Source: Leptobrachium leishanense | Taxonomy: Eukaryota; Chordata; Amphibia; Anura; Megophryidae | Length of the DNA: 64,000 nt | Assembly: GCA_009667805.1 (NCBI GenBank) | Contig: CM019067.1 | Span: 67,130,637 to 67,194,636 of the forward strand | Reading direction: 5' to 3' | Shown here: positions 45,629 to 60,603 of the stretch, piece after piece | How positions within the stretch are numbered: position 1 is the stretch's first letter | Layout: each line of letters opens with the position of its first letter | Translations under genes and position numbers: made by a program | Notes under the pieces: generated by a model | What the model saw: the letters and a program-made list of their open reading frames with translations, nothing else | Databases searched by the model: none | Told to the model about the DNA's origin: nothing

Positions 45629-45640
45629 AATATCAGTGAC

Positions 45641-46662
45641 TGAGCAGATTTGTGAAGATCTTTCCCACTTTCAGGTTTAGATTGTAAAAAGAACAACCAA
45701 AAAACATAATGGTCCAATATTGTGTTATATCTTAGTAGGATCTCGTCATGGTAATTGCCAAATCATGAGGACTCAAGCATGTATAGGTACTGGTTTAGCA
45801 ATGATCGCTTCTGGGTCATTAAGGTTGACCCCCTATCTGGATTACAAGTTATCCGTGAAGTGTGAAAAGAAGTAGCTCAAAGTGCAGGGATTCAGAACAG
45901 CAGCTATAAATGCTTATAGTAATTTGGATACTTGATGACTAATGGCTCATTTATTAACGCATTAGAATCATGTAGAGGGATACCGAACCTCTGTTCCGAC
46001 AGATTTCTTGAGGTTTCAACGAATAGAATTTGACATAAGTTTATTTATTAAAAATTGTAAAGAAATAACAAGCAGGAGCTGCACAATATTTTGTATGTAA
46101 AGTGCACAAGCCCCATTGCGCTGCACTATTTGCAGCTCCTACATTATGCAAGTTGCGTAGGAGTACAAATGGTGTTAGAAAGCTGCAGGGACTTTTGGGT
46201 TCGGCAGTCCTTGAGCCAAAGAGGAGGCACGGTGCAAGGTAATGGACAAAAGATGATTAAAAAAAATCACCCACAAGGAATAAAAAGTGTAAAAAAAAAA
46301 TTGGGCAAAGGCTATAAGCAGCCTCTGCCCAATTATTCGAGGGAAAAAGAAAGGGAACTCTACTTTTAATAGAGTATCGATTTAATCTATAAAAGATATA
46401 CAGTACATACTGGTTTCTCAGCTGGTCGGCAAGAGGAATGTTTGTACACTACTTCTGTGTTTCTCTTGAAATTTATGGAGCATCTTGGGGATTCTGTGTG
46501 GCATCAGATGTCAACTGCAATACATCATGAGACTTCCGTATAGTATCTGATGTCAATCATTGGAGCCACTCGCTGCTTGCTTTCCTTTAGCCGCAATTAG
46601 GAATTAAAACCACCGCAGTTACACATAAAGAAATTCTTACTTTTGATCTGAGCTATTTATTT
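45641..46662. other. No gene or repeat recognised
   Basis: AT-rich. One 92-codon plus-strand ORF (46091-46369) lacks a domain and ends in lysine-rich low complexity. Confidence 0.4.
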
Positions 46663-46663
46663 T

Positions 46664-46735
46664 TTGAGAAAGGATTTTACCAGGAAGGATACATTGAGAT
46701 TTCTCTCGTTTTCAAGTATGTCCTGGGTGGTGAGT
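46664..46735 (-). repeat. LINE (Rex1/CR1-like) 3' tail, minus strand
   Basis: aaaggattttaccaggaagg, atacattgagatttctctcg and ttcaagtatgtcctgggt are the reverse complement of the LINE end. Confidence 0.8.
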
Positions 46736-47642
46736 ATTGAATGTATATGAGCTGTGCTCTTATTTGTATTTCCCCATGTTCTGTTTTTTGGTGTTTTATT
46801 TTGTTTTTCTAGCATTATCTTTACTTTTCACTCTCTCTTTTTCTCTTCTGTATATATAGAAAAACTCCAATCCAAATTGTCCAATTTCTAGGTTTTGACC
46901 AGCTATTCCTGCCCACTTGTTAATATTGTTGCGGATGAGCAGTATTATAAAGATTGGGAGGAACAGTGGCATGGGGACATGTCTACACTATTTCTAGTTT
47001 ATACAAAGCCTCCTGCAGAGACTTTACATCCAGCTCAACTTTATGACGATACTCAACATTGTGAAAGGAACTGACAGTCATTTGTCTATGTTTGAAGATA
47101 AAAAGTTTGCTACAGGGTGGTAAAAGAATTTAGAAAGTCTTTTTTTGAAAACCATTTAAAATCTCCTCATATAAGTGATGCCTGCGTGGGCTAGTATGTG
47201 CATAAACCTTATAGAAAGCACTAAAAACATATATAGGAACTTAAAAAAATGTCCACATGACGCACATAATATAAAAATGCAGTAATATTGCACATTGTAA
47301 CAGATCTCCTTTATCCACGTCTTCTAGGGCACCAAAACACAGCAACACTTTTAGGATTTTTATTTTCCTCACAGCACAGCATTTCAAACGCTTTGCTTTC
47401 CTTCAGTTCTCTCCACAAGCTGAACACACACCCCTCTTCCACTTTATATCAGCTTCCCTTATATTAAGGCTGAGCAAGCCTGAAAAGCCACACCTGTGAG
47501 TCAGGCTTGTTGGGAAAATGGCCCACCCTTCACTCCATTATCCAACCCCAGGGACCCAGACTACAACTCCCAGCATGCCCAGCTACAGTACATAAACACA
47601 CATTGATCTACATTTTCATGGGGTTTTAAAAGTTCTCCTCTG
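46736..47642. other. No gene recognised
   Basis: Unassigned. actacaactcccagcatgcc at 47561-47580 is a phrase frequent in vertebrate DNA-transposon MITEs, but no matching end was found. Confidence 0.4.
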
Positions 47643-48091
47643 AGCCTAGGGTCAGACGAGCGCATTCTGTGCGGACTGTGTGTCCGTGCACAACGGACGT
47701 ACTTTCTGACTGACAACAAGGTAGTGGCCACACAGTCCGTTTTTGTGACTGATGTTTTTTTTGACTGATGAAGATTGGAAATTAAATTAATATGAAAAAC
47801 ATTTTGTCCTTCAAAAATGCTGGACGTCAAAAATGCAGTCCATCTGACTACATTCCATCACTCACACACAAAGTTATGCGGATGTTGCGGACGTGGCGCA
47901 CTCCGCACGTCTGTTCTAGCGGTTTTACGTTCTAGCCTAACTTGCGTCTGTTTGCCGCGTCCGTTGTGCATCTGTACTTCTATGCGGACGTACTTCGTGT
48001 TTGGTCTCTATTGATCATAATTGTATGCTACCACGGACATTAAAATGTGCCGCAACACAGACGTGAACACTGCTCTCGTCTGACCCGAGCC
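47643..48091. mobile_element. MITE family H, copy 4
   Basis: AGCCTAGGGTCAGACGAGCG at the left, gctctcgtctgacccgagcc at the right, same subfamily as 13689-14105. Tc1 element B follows 9 bp later. Its right 310 bp are repeated in inverted orientation at 51898-52202. Confidence 0.87.
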
Positions 48092-48473
48092 TTATATATA
48101 CAGTGGCAAGAAAAAGTATGTGAACCCGTTGGGATTACATGGAGTTTTGCATGAATTGGTCATAAAATGTGCTCTGATCTTCATCTAAGTCACAACAATT
48201 TGAAAAACACAGTCTGCTTAAAATAATACAACACAAACATTATATGTTTTCATGTGTTTATTGAACATAACATGTAAACATTCACAGTGCAGGGTGGAAA
48301 ACGTATGTGAACCCCTAGTCTAATGACTTCTCCAAGAGCTAATTGGAGCCAGGAGTGAGCCAACCTTGAGTCCAATCAGTGTGATATTATTGGATGTGTT
48401 GCTGAAAGCTGTCCTACCCTTTAAAAATACACACCAGTTTTGGGTTTACTGGTTTCACTGCCTGATGTGAACC

Positions 48474-51577
<3,104 letters not shown>

Positions 51578-52205
51578 AGGGTAGGACAGCTTTCAGCAAC
51601 ACATCCAATAATATCACACTGATTGGACTCAAGGTTGGCTCACTCCTGGCTCCAATTAGCTCTTGGAGAAGTCATTAGACTAGGGGTTCACATACTTTTT
51701 CCACCCCGCACTGTGAATGTTTACATGTTATGTTCAATAAACACATGAAAACATATAATGTTTGTGTTGTACTATTTTAAGCAGTCTGTGTTTTTCAAAT
51801 TGTTGTGACTTAGATGAAGATCAGAGCACATTTTATGACCAATTCATGCAAACCTCCACGTAATCCCAAAGGGTTCACATACTTTTTTTTGCCACTCGGC
51901 AAGGGTCAGACGAGAGCAGTGTTCACGTCTGTGTTGCCGCACATTTTAACGTCCGTGGTAGCATACAATTATGATCAATAGAGACCAAACACTAAGTATT
52001 TCCACATAGACGTGCAGATGCACGACGGACGCAAGTTAGGCTAGAACGTAAAACCACTAGAACAGACGTGCGGAGTGCCCCACGTCCGCAACATCCGCAT
52101 AGCTTTGTGTGTGAGTGATGGAATGTAGTCAGATGGACTGCATTTTTGACGTCCAGCATTTTTGAAGGACAAAATGTTTTTCATATTAATTTAATTTCCA
52201 ATCAT

Positions 52206-52842
52206 TTGGATCCCATTATCTCTTGATCCGTGGCAGCTAGAGGATCATGTTGGACTTCATTTGAAAGGCCTGATCAAGGCCTTTCCAATGATACAAAACA
52301 TGACTAGGTGTAAAAGAAAGCTAAAACAAACAAAACAAATGTTATTTATTTTTATTTTTTTAATTTTTGTCTGGGGGGATTTAGTTAAATAGGACCTAGG
52401 CTGTCATCTAAAAATAATGAGCATAAAACGGTCAGAATGAGCTCAGTGCACATAGGTGAACTGGCACAGCAGTGAAGGGGTTAAAAAGCAAAAACATGTA
52501 AAAATTGGGTATTTCTATTCTCGGGCCAAAATTTTTAAACTATTTAGCCAGCGTATTTTTTTTGGCGGTTGGAGATTTTGGGGATTAAATTACGAAAAAG
52601 TGTGTTTTTAGAATTTTTTTCATCATATTTCATATTTTTTTTATAGTAAATTATAGGATATGATGTAAATAATGGTATTTTTAGAAAGTACATTTAATGG
52701 CAGGAAAAACGGTGTATAATATGTGTGGGTTGCATAAATGAATAAGAGGAAAATTTGACCTAAACAGGAACAGCGCAGAAACGAAAAACAGCAGCGGCCA
52801 CTCAAGGACGGATTTGTGTAAAACCGCCCGGTCACTAAGGGG
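52206..52842 (-). mobile_element. piggyBac-type MITE pB2, partial, minus strand
   Basis: Ends CCGCCCGGTCACTAAGGGG before TTAA (52843-52846), the reverse of the pB2 left end. The internal cagcagtgaaggggttaaaa at 52467-52486 matches the second terminus-like motif of the other copies. Truncated at about 52206, where the inverted duplication ends. Confidence 0.8.
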
Positions 52843-52846
52843 TTAA

Positions 52847-53839
52847 AAGAACTATACATACCAGAAAATGTAAATGGTCTTTTACTTTCCTATGTGTTCC
52901 AATTCCCAGTTTAAACTGGCTACTTTAATCACAGACTGAACATTTGAATTATTAATAGGATAATTGAATATAATATATAGGTACGATACAGAGAATCAAG
53001 TAAAAATAACAATAATTCCAGCATATATCAGATTCTTTACATTTTACAAACATTGATAGCAAACCTCAGTGTTCTGATACATTTTAAATAATATCAGAAA
53101 AAAATACTTATGTTTCTAATTCGATAGGAATTGCATCATGCTCGGATTACAGTACTGAGCGAATTGAAGCGTTGTTATTCTTTCAAAGACTGGTAGTTTT
53201 TATTCCAAGGCACAACCAGCTACATTTCCCATTTACATAATGGACTGATTTGACATCTTGATTTCCTAGAAAGATTAATGTATTATCAATGGTCTAGAAA
53301 CTAGCTGAATCCAAAGTTGTTATTCCTGGCTCAAGTACATGCAGAATTACAGCTAAAAATAAAAAGAATAGCAAAAGAGACAGTTTACTATTCCATATAT
53401 TTGAAGTCCATGCCTTGGTATCCGTACAGCAATTATTATTATTATTATTATTATTAAATATAAGATTTTGTGTCGTTTTTGAATACATAACCAGATTTCT
53501 AAACAATTTTTATCATAATTTTTTGTTCTAATTATTATTATTACTTTCGTAACATTAATTTAAGATTAATTTAACATTGCCTGACACCGCAGATTTCCTT
53601 TATGACAATACTGCTTGACAGGTTGTCGGATATGAAGCATTGACAAAAACAGGGTCCTGATCACACAGTTCCAAATTACTATATTATACCTAGCTCTACA
53701 AGATAATATTCCCAGCCGTCCTGCATTCTCCTGGTAAAATTTAACTAGGCTGTGTCAAAAAACAAAACAATGCTCACTATAGAAGTCCCAGTATAATTGT
53801 ATAGTCTACATGACAACAAAATGATGATGCATTCCAGGG
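52847..53839. other. No gene recognised; (TTA)n
   Basis: AT-rich with a (TTA)n microsatellite at about 53432-53455. Confidence 0.5.
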
Positions 53840-54819
53840 GGTGTCATTAATGAAGAGAAAACGAGAACAAGAAAATGTGGCTATTTTATCTTGCCAAATT
53901 GGCTAGTAGGACTGATGCCACAAGTAGCTGGTAATCAGTAAAATACCGTAATTTGTACTATAAAAGTATATTAACTTTATTGATAAACAAATATAACACA
54001 TATAACCAAGAAAATTATATAACATGTGCAATAAACGTGTAATGGTGCTAATGACAACCTAGCGATCTATGTATGATTGCGTGACTAACCATTCAATGTA
54101 CCCTATAGATACTGTGTATTAATTATATATCCAGTATTAATAAGGATGGGCTAACGGAAATGGCCCTTATTAATATGAGACTAACATATACTACACCTCT
54201 CTGACTTACTGCATCATAAACAAGCTATAACAGGTGCATATAGCTAGATAAATATATAGGCAGCATTACTGGCTATTCGTTTATCCCTAATAGAGCGTCT
54301 ATGTACTAGATATTCCCTTACAATCGAGTATTCACTTCTGGTTACTACATATTTTGTCATCCCTCTATATACACACATATGCCTACGGTTATACCACTAG
54401 TGGGCAGTATATTTTTGGGAAAACTCAACTGCCTATATATTTATCTAGCTATATGCACCTGTTATAGCTTGTTTATGATGCAGTAAGTCAGAGAGGTGTA
54501 GTATATGTTAGTCTCATATTAATAAGGGCCATTTCCGTTAGCCCATCCTTATTAATACTGGATATATAATTAATACACAGTATCTATAGGGTACATTGAA
54601 TGGTTAGTCACGCAATCATACATAGATCGCTAGGTTGTCATTAGCACCATTACACGTTTATTGCACATGTTACCGTATTTTTCGCTCCATAAGACGCACC
54701 TGACCATAAGACGCACCTAGTTTTTAGAGGAGGAAAACCGGAAAATAAATATTCTGAATGAAATAGTGTAAAAATGGATATTGCCCCAGCTCGTGGATAT
54801 GCCTTAGCTCACACATGGA

Positions 54820-55495
54820 TTTGCCCCAGCTCACACATGGATTTGCCCCAGCCAGCTCTCACATGGATTTGCCCCAGCCAGCTCACACATGGATTTGCCC
54901 CAGCCAGCTCTCACATGGATTTGCCCCAGCCAGCTCACACATGGATTTGCCCCAGCCAGCTCTCACATGGATTTGCCCCAGCCAGCTCTCACATGGATTT
55001 GCCCCAGCCAGCTCTCACATGGATTTGCCCCAGCCAGCTCACACATGGATTTGCCCCATCAGCTCACACATGGATTTGCCCCATCAGCTCACACATGGAT
55101 TTGCCCCATCAGCTCTCACATGGATTTGCCCCAGCCAGCTCTCACATGGATTTGCCCCAGCCAGCTCTCACATGGATTTGCCCCAGCCAGCTCACACATA
55201 GATTTGCCCCAGCCAGCTCACACATGGATTTGCCCCAGCCAGCTCACACATAGATTTGCCCCAGCCAGCTCACACATGGATTTGCCCCAGCCAGCTCTCA
55301 CATGGATTTGCCCCAGCCAGCTCACACATGGATTTGCCCCAGCCAGCTCTCACATGGATTTGCCCCATCAGCTCACACATGGATTTGCCCCAGCCAGCTC
55401 ACACATGGATTTGCCCCATCAGCTCTCACATGGATTTGCCCCAGCCAGCTCACACATGGATTTGCCCCAGCCAGCTCACACATTGATAATGCCCC
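54820..55495 (+). repeat. 26-bp minisatellite, roughly 27 units
   Basis: Unit CAGCTCACACATGGATTTGC followed by CCCAGC, with CAGCTCTC variants and shorter units ending CCCCAT. As 26 is not a multiple of 3, all three plus-strand frames read the same cyclic peptide, giving several long overlapping ORFs (54774-55626). Those ORFs are not genes. Confidence 0.95.
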
Positions 55496-55506
55496 AGCTC
55501 ACATAT

Positions 55507-55765
55507 GGATATGGCCCAGCAGCTCGTGGATGTGCCTCCGCTCACCTGCCGCCGCCGCGTTCGTCTCCTTCTGAGCATGCGTCCGGCGGCAGGAAGCTTG
55601 GGCACTCGCCTGGGGGAGCCACGTGACCGCGATCTCGGGAGATCGCGGTCACGTGGCTCCCCAGGCGAGTGCCCAAGCTTCCTGCCGCCGGACGCATGCT
55701 CAGAGGGAGACGAACGCGGCGGCGGCAGGTGAGCGGAGGCACATCCACGAGCTGCTGGGCCATAT
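55507..55765. repeat. GC-rich near-perfect palindrome, about 128-bp arms
   Basis: Arms run from tggcccagcagctcgtggat to its complement, centred at about 55636 in gatctcgggagatc. They contain gccgccgccgcgttcgtctc and ggtcacgtggctcccc. Strongly CpG-rich. ORFs on both strands are mirror images. Confidence 0.93.
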
Positions 55766-56264
55766 TCGCTCCATAAGACGCACCCACTTTTCCCCCCACT
55801 TTTTGGGGGGAAAAAAGTGCGTCTTATGGAGCGAAAAATACGGTATATAATTTTCTGGGTTATATGTGTTATATTTGTTTATCAATAAAGTTAATATACT
55901 TTTATAGTACAAATTACGGTATTTTACTGATTACCAGCTACTTGTGGCATCAGTCCTACTAGCCAATTTGGCAAGATAAAATAGCCACATTTTCTTGTTC
56001 TCGTTTTCTCTACATTTACAATGAAGGTTTAATCCTACCAAATGCTGGTAAATTAAGCTCCTCCTGTTTTGGGCCCGCTTCTCATAACGGGCACCAAATC
56101 TCACTATTCACCAGGTGTCATTAATGATACTGCAGCATCATTTATATACAAGGTGTCCATAAAGTCTGTTTACAATTTCAAAAATGTATTAAAAAGTCAA
56201 ATGAAAAGACAGATAAGTGAAAATTATTACAAAATATTTATGGCTTGTTTTTTGCCTTGTTTAA

Positions 56265-57387
56265 CCTCTTAGTGACCGGGCGGTTTTACACAAATCCGTC
56301 CTTTAGTGACCGCTGCTGTTTTTACGTTTCTGCGCTGTTCGTGTTTAGGTCAAATTTTCCTCTTATTTGTTTATTCAACCCACACATATTATACACTGTT
56401 TTTCCCGCCATTAAATGGACTTTCTAAAAATACCATTATTTCCATCATATTGAATAATTTACTATAAAAAAATATGATATATGATGAACAAAATGTTAAA
56501 AACACACTTTTTCGTAATTTAATCCCCAAAATCTAAGACCACCAAAAAAGAACCCGGCTAAATAGTTTAAAAATTTTGTCCCGAGAATAGAAATACCCAA
56601 TTTTTACATGTTTTTGCTCTTTAACCCCTTCACTGCTGTGCCAGTTCACCTATGTGCGCTGCGGTCATTCTGACCATTTTGTGCTAATTATTTTTAGATG
56701 ACAGCCTAGATCCTATTTAACTAAACCCCCCAGACAATTTTTTAAATTATTTTTTTTAATTTAAATTTTTTTTTTAAACCAAACCTGGTCATGTTTGGTA
56801 TTCCAATGATGTCAAATATGACAATCTAGCTGCCACGGATCGGGAGATAAGGGGATCCAAAGGATCCCCCTATCTCCACATGGCAGCTAGGGGGTTAACT
56901 GGCCCACTGACATCCTCACACATATGGTGAGGTTGTCAGTGGGTGGGGGGGACCTGGAGGCTTGGCTGACATCCAAGATGTCAGCCCCCCTCTAGGTTCG
57001 AATCGTGTTTTGGCACCGATTAGTGCCGAATCGCGATCCTGCAGCGAAAATGTTAATGCTATACACCGCTGAAAAGGGGAGACATCACTGTACGTTACTT
57101 GGTTGGGGAGATAAAGGGCTCCAAAGGAGCCCCCTCTCCCCTTCCTGAATTTTCACTACCGGCGCCTGCCGATGACATCATCAGCGTGATGACGTCATTG
57201 GATCCGCCGGCCCCCAGGAAATGGTGAGGCAAGCTTCCAGCTTGCTATAAACGCCAAGGGAACAAGCGAGGGAGGTGAGTATCGGCAGGAAGGAGGATAG
57301 AAGCCCACTGACGTACTATGTACGTCCGCGGGTCTAATGGAGACCCGTGGGCAGGACGTACATAGTACATCAGCGGTCGGGAAGGGG
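56265..57387 (+). mobile_element. piggyBac-type MITE pB2, fullest copy
   Basis: TTAA at 56261-56264, then CCTCTTAGTGACCGGGCGG; right end GCGGTCGGGAAGGGG before ttac (decayed TTAA). The second terminus-like motif CCCCTTCACTGCTG is at 56625. Hairpins include gacatccaagatgtc (56967-56981) and a long acgtactatgtacgt-type pair (57310-57370). Confidence 0.87.
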
Positions 57388-57459
57388 TTACTAGACCTCT
57401 ATATGGGCACCATTAGTTGCACAAAGCGCATCAAGACGGTAATCGATTTCTTACAATGT

Positions 57460-57861
57460 TCACTGTAGCATACCCTCATCAATGGTGGCATTGGCATCAA
57501 TGACCCTCTGCTGTAGATTAGTGATGTCCTGTACCTTTGTTCTATGCACAATATCTTTAACATAACCACGTAGAAAGAAGTCGAGGGGAGTGATATCTGG
57601 TGAACGAGGTAGCCAGGGAATTGGGCCACCCCTTCCAATCCACTGGTCTGGAAATGTTTCATTTAGGAACCCACCTAAATGCAGTCCCCAATGTGGTGGT
57701 GCACCATCTTGCTGGAAAATGATGGTTGGTTGAAGGTCATGTAGTGGTGGTGCCACGTATTCAGTCAAAAGGTCAAGGTAAACATTTGCAGTAATTGATG
57801 TCTCGCTGAAGAAAAACAGACCAACGATTCGATTGCACATGATCCCACACCACACATTCAT
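57460..57861 (-). pseudogene. DDE transposase C-terminal part, DD41D spacing
   Basis: Open 133-codon minus-strand frame. It starts inside the catalytic domain (MNVWCGIMCNRIVGLFFF). The second Asp is in IFQQDGAPPHWG. Then PIPWLPRSPDITPLDFFLRG supplies the third Asp, with 41 residues between them, followed by VHRTKVQDITNLQQRVIDA. The first Asp and the DNA-binding domain are missing. The QQDGAPxH and RSPDxTPxDFFLWG style is the DDE_3 (IS630/Tc1/mariner) type best known from arthropods. Beyond the stop, a few codons (EIDYRLDALCATNG) remain. Confidence 0.82.
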
Positions 57862-57887
57862 CTAAAGCAGAGGACACCCACCCTGTA

Positions 57888-58634
57888 TTATAAATGGTCA
57901 TGGGTGGCAGAGAATATTCCCCCGGTGGGTGTTCCAGAAAGCTGTCACTCTATCTGAGCTGGTACACATTACAAGCATTAGGTTACCAACGCAAAGCCGA
58001 GCATTCCTGACCATCCAATAGCTCTCAATGCACTTGCACTGATAAGCCCCTCATTAGTTCACTGACAACTCAATGCTACAGAAAATGGAGCATATCTGTC
58101 AGATCCAGAGCAAGGTAAGTGAGACCCAGCACTAGCTTAAAGGTATATATTCAAACATATTAAAGGATAAAAATGGGGGAGTGGTTTGCAGAAGGGGTTA
58201 CTATCCAATCCCTCCACTTTTCTTCCCTCACTTTTAAACCTCTGTAGAAAAAAAATTCAAATAAGTTTCTCCAGTTTATGTGTGACAAAGATCATGATTA
58301 ATTGGTAGATTCATTAAATGCCAGAAAAATGGAAAAGCAATGTCTGGGCAATGTGGGAGAATGTCAATTTACTGAACAGACTGCACATATTTTTGTGCTG
58401 TATAGGGATTTTCTAAAGTAACCTGCACTTCATCTTTTACTGACATCCTTGTTCTGACATCAGAGCTTTCACTCCCTTTTGCCAAGCTCTTCCTATTTTA
58501 ATGTGGCAGTGAGTGGTGTCTACCGTCTTTCTGCAGAAATACACGTTATGAATACAGAGTAAGTAGAGTGTGAAAAAACAGTTATTTTTTGTGGGCTAAA
58601 TGTTATTTTGTATCATTATTCAATACAAAAATGA
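57888..58634. other. No gene or repeat recognised
   Basis: Single-copy in this window. No coding signal. Confidence 0.45.
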
Positions 58635-58642
58635 GTATATAC

Positions 58643-60472
58643 TAGAATTAATTTAGTTGACTAATAATTTTTGTCAAGCGACGGAAACTAGACTATAGCT
58701 AAGTTATGATGACTAAAACAATGGCAAAAAATCTATGTACATTTTTGTCAACTAATTAAAAACTAGAGGAAGCTGTGAGGGAGAAACTAATTTTTAGACA
58801 TGTGCACAGCAGAAAATTTTGTTTTGAACTAATGGATTAGTCCTAAAATGCAATTTATTTAGTTGCTAAAGAAATGCGTTTTCAGTTTTAGTATGAAAAC
58901 TAATTTCATTTATTCCGAAAACCAGTGGATACAATTACTATTGTAGTGGCTCCTCAGAGGGCTGAGATCACTGCTTGTTACAGTATCTCTCACTCTCAGC
59001 ACAATGTGTCAGGCAAAACTGTTACAGTAACTGACTGCTGCTCATCACAGCACTCAGAGTTTCAGTAAAACTAGTAAATAATATTTCTATATATAAGAGG
59101 TTAGAACAATATTATTTCCTTGTTTTACTGAAACTCTGAGCGCTGTTACAGTCAGTTACTGTAACAGCTGAGCCTGATACATTGTACTGAGAAATAATAT
59201 AACAAGCAGCCGATCTCAGCGCTCACAGCCACTGGATTTAAAGGGCTAAAAAAAAAAAAAAAGCTCCTCTCTGTATAATGTATAGAACATCCTCCTGCAT
59301 TAATTACTGCCCCTCTCTGTATAGAACATCCTACTGCATTGGCATGTGGAGGGTGCAGAACTTCGGAATGCAACGCTTATCCAGCACAGGAGAGGGAACT
59401 TTTACTTAAACTTTGTATCTCTGTGAGGGGGAGACACAGGAATATGAAAGCAGGGGAGAGGGAAAAAATTAATGTAAATCAATCTGAAAGCTCAGAGAAA
59501 AGATGACTGGTACAAATTTAATTTTTATAATAAAATAAAGCATTTTAAATCCAGGGAAAACATTCAAATAAATCACACTGAAGGCTCATAATGTCAGAGT
59601 AACTGTGAGAGCTGGATACTAAATGTATCAGACGTAAACAAAACTTTTATAACAAGCAGCACTGGGAGAGGAGAGGGACTTTATATAAAACATGTATTAT
59701 AGATGAGGAAAGGGGGATAGTGCTCCTGGTCCTGGATAATATAAATGTATCAGACCTAAGCCCCTATTATGCAGAGCGGGAGGGGAGATAACACACATTT
59801 TATAAAGTCCCTCTCATCTCCCAGTGCTGCTTGTTATAAAGGGTTTTTTACTATCCAGCCTTCCACTGTCATTAGCTTTCAGTGTGATTTATTTGAATGT
59901 TTTCCTTCTCCAGCTGCTTTTATCATCTTGTCTGCCTCATAGACATGCAAGGGTTAAGTAAAGGATTTCTCTCCTGTGCTGGCTGTCTGTCCTGCGAGTG
60001 AGTATTCTGGAGCTCTATCACTGTCAGAATTTCGGGTAGGGGTCGGGAAGGATAACGCATAAAAACCTTCTCTGTAGCTTTGCAATGTTGCGCTCTTCAT
60101 TGCTAGTCTCCTTCACTCTCAATGTAATATCACAAAAAGGACTGAAACTAAAATATAGTGCATTTTATTTGTTTTTTGTACTGAGCAGTTTCGTATCTCT
60201 TGAGTCATACGAAAACGAAATTATCCCAAAATTCGGACTAAATCGTTTTAGTACTAAAACTAATGCACATGTCTACTAATTTTCATTTAGTTCTAGTCAT
60301 TGTCCCTTATACATCTAAAACTATAACGAAAATCTGTTGACACTTTCACTAACTGATTAAAACTAAATTGAAATTGTTTATTCTCTAGCACCTTCTTCTA
60401 GTTTTCATTAGAATCCTTTGACTAAAATGTAATTTAGCTTTAGTCATTTATTAGTCAACTAAATTAACATTA
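58643..60472. mobile_element. 8-bp-TSD MITE F, split by hAT E
   Basis: Ends ttaatttagttgactaataa and its complement ttattagtcaactaaattaa. GTATATAC flanks both sides (58635-58642, 60473-60480), though that motif is self-complementary. Net length without the inner hAT is about 340 bp, very AT-rich. Confidence 0.75.
58795..60275. mobile_element. Non-autonomous hAT element E, TSD CTAATTTT
   Basis: Ends TAGACATGTGCA and TGCACATGTCTA, exact TSD CTAATTTT (58787-58794, 60276-60283). The interior holds two large inverted repeats: 58965-59068 with 59120-59190 (tgttacagtaactgactg, ctcagagtttcagtaaaac) and 59645-59700 with 59790-59835 (aacaagcagcactgggagag). No transposase. Confidence 0.9.
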
Positions 60473-60603
60473 GTATATACATTATTGGAAGTGAAGGAGA
60501 TAAAATTATAGGGTTAATTTTAGTTGTTTCTCCTATTCGATATGATATGATAGGTGAGCTAAAATGTTGTTGCTATAGAAGAAATGAAACACTAGTAGGG
60601 TGA

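Larger units (their letters stand above)
54673..55843. mobile_element. TA-flanked MITE K (mariner-like ends) with minisatellite
   Basis: Termini CCGTATTTTTCGCTCCATAA and its complement, between TA dinucleotides (54671-54672, 55844-55845). The uninterrupted left arm of W confirms that removing one TA plus the element restores the host. Inner aagacgcacc motifs are repeated at both ends. The interior is a 26-bp minisatellite and a GC-rich palindrome. No transposase. Superfamily inferred from the TA target only. Confidence 0.88.
53854..56113 (+). mobile_element. Foldback element W, about 410-bp arms, 14-bp TSD
   Basis: Exact TSD GGTGTCATTAATGA (53840-53853, 56114-56127). Left arm 53854-54263, loop 54264-54428, right arm 54429-54672 continued at 55846-56011, nearly identical. 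Unpaired 102-nt tail 56012-56113 on the right only. The arm carries a caataaagttaatatact segment. Same architecture as Y and Z but no hammerhead core is visible, so it is probably 5'-truncated. A TA-flanked MITE interrupts the right arm. Confidence 0.85.
56149..57885 (-). mobile_element. Tc1/mariner-superfamily element with DD41D-spaced transposase remnant
   Basis: TA-flanked ends CAAGGTGTCCATAAAG (56149) and complement-like ggacacccaccctg (57885). It carries a truncated transposase (57460-57861, minus) and a pB2 MITE (56265-57387). Without the MITE the element is about 600 bp, a deletion derivative. Confidence 0.72.

Noticed and set aside
54820..55495. Possible CRISPR-like direct-repeat array
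   Set aside because: Units are contiguous without unique spacers and the genome is eukaryotic.
54774..55626. Long overlapping ORFs (up to 245 codons) with Pro/Gln/His-rich repeats
   Set aside because: They are the 26-bp minisatellite read in successive frames inside a MITE, with no start context, domain or non-repeat coding sequence.
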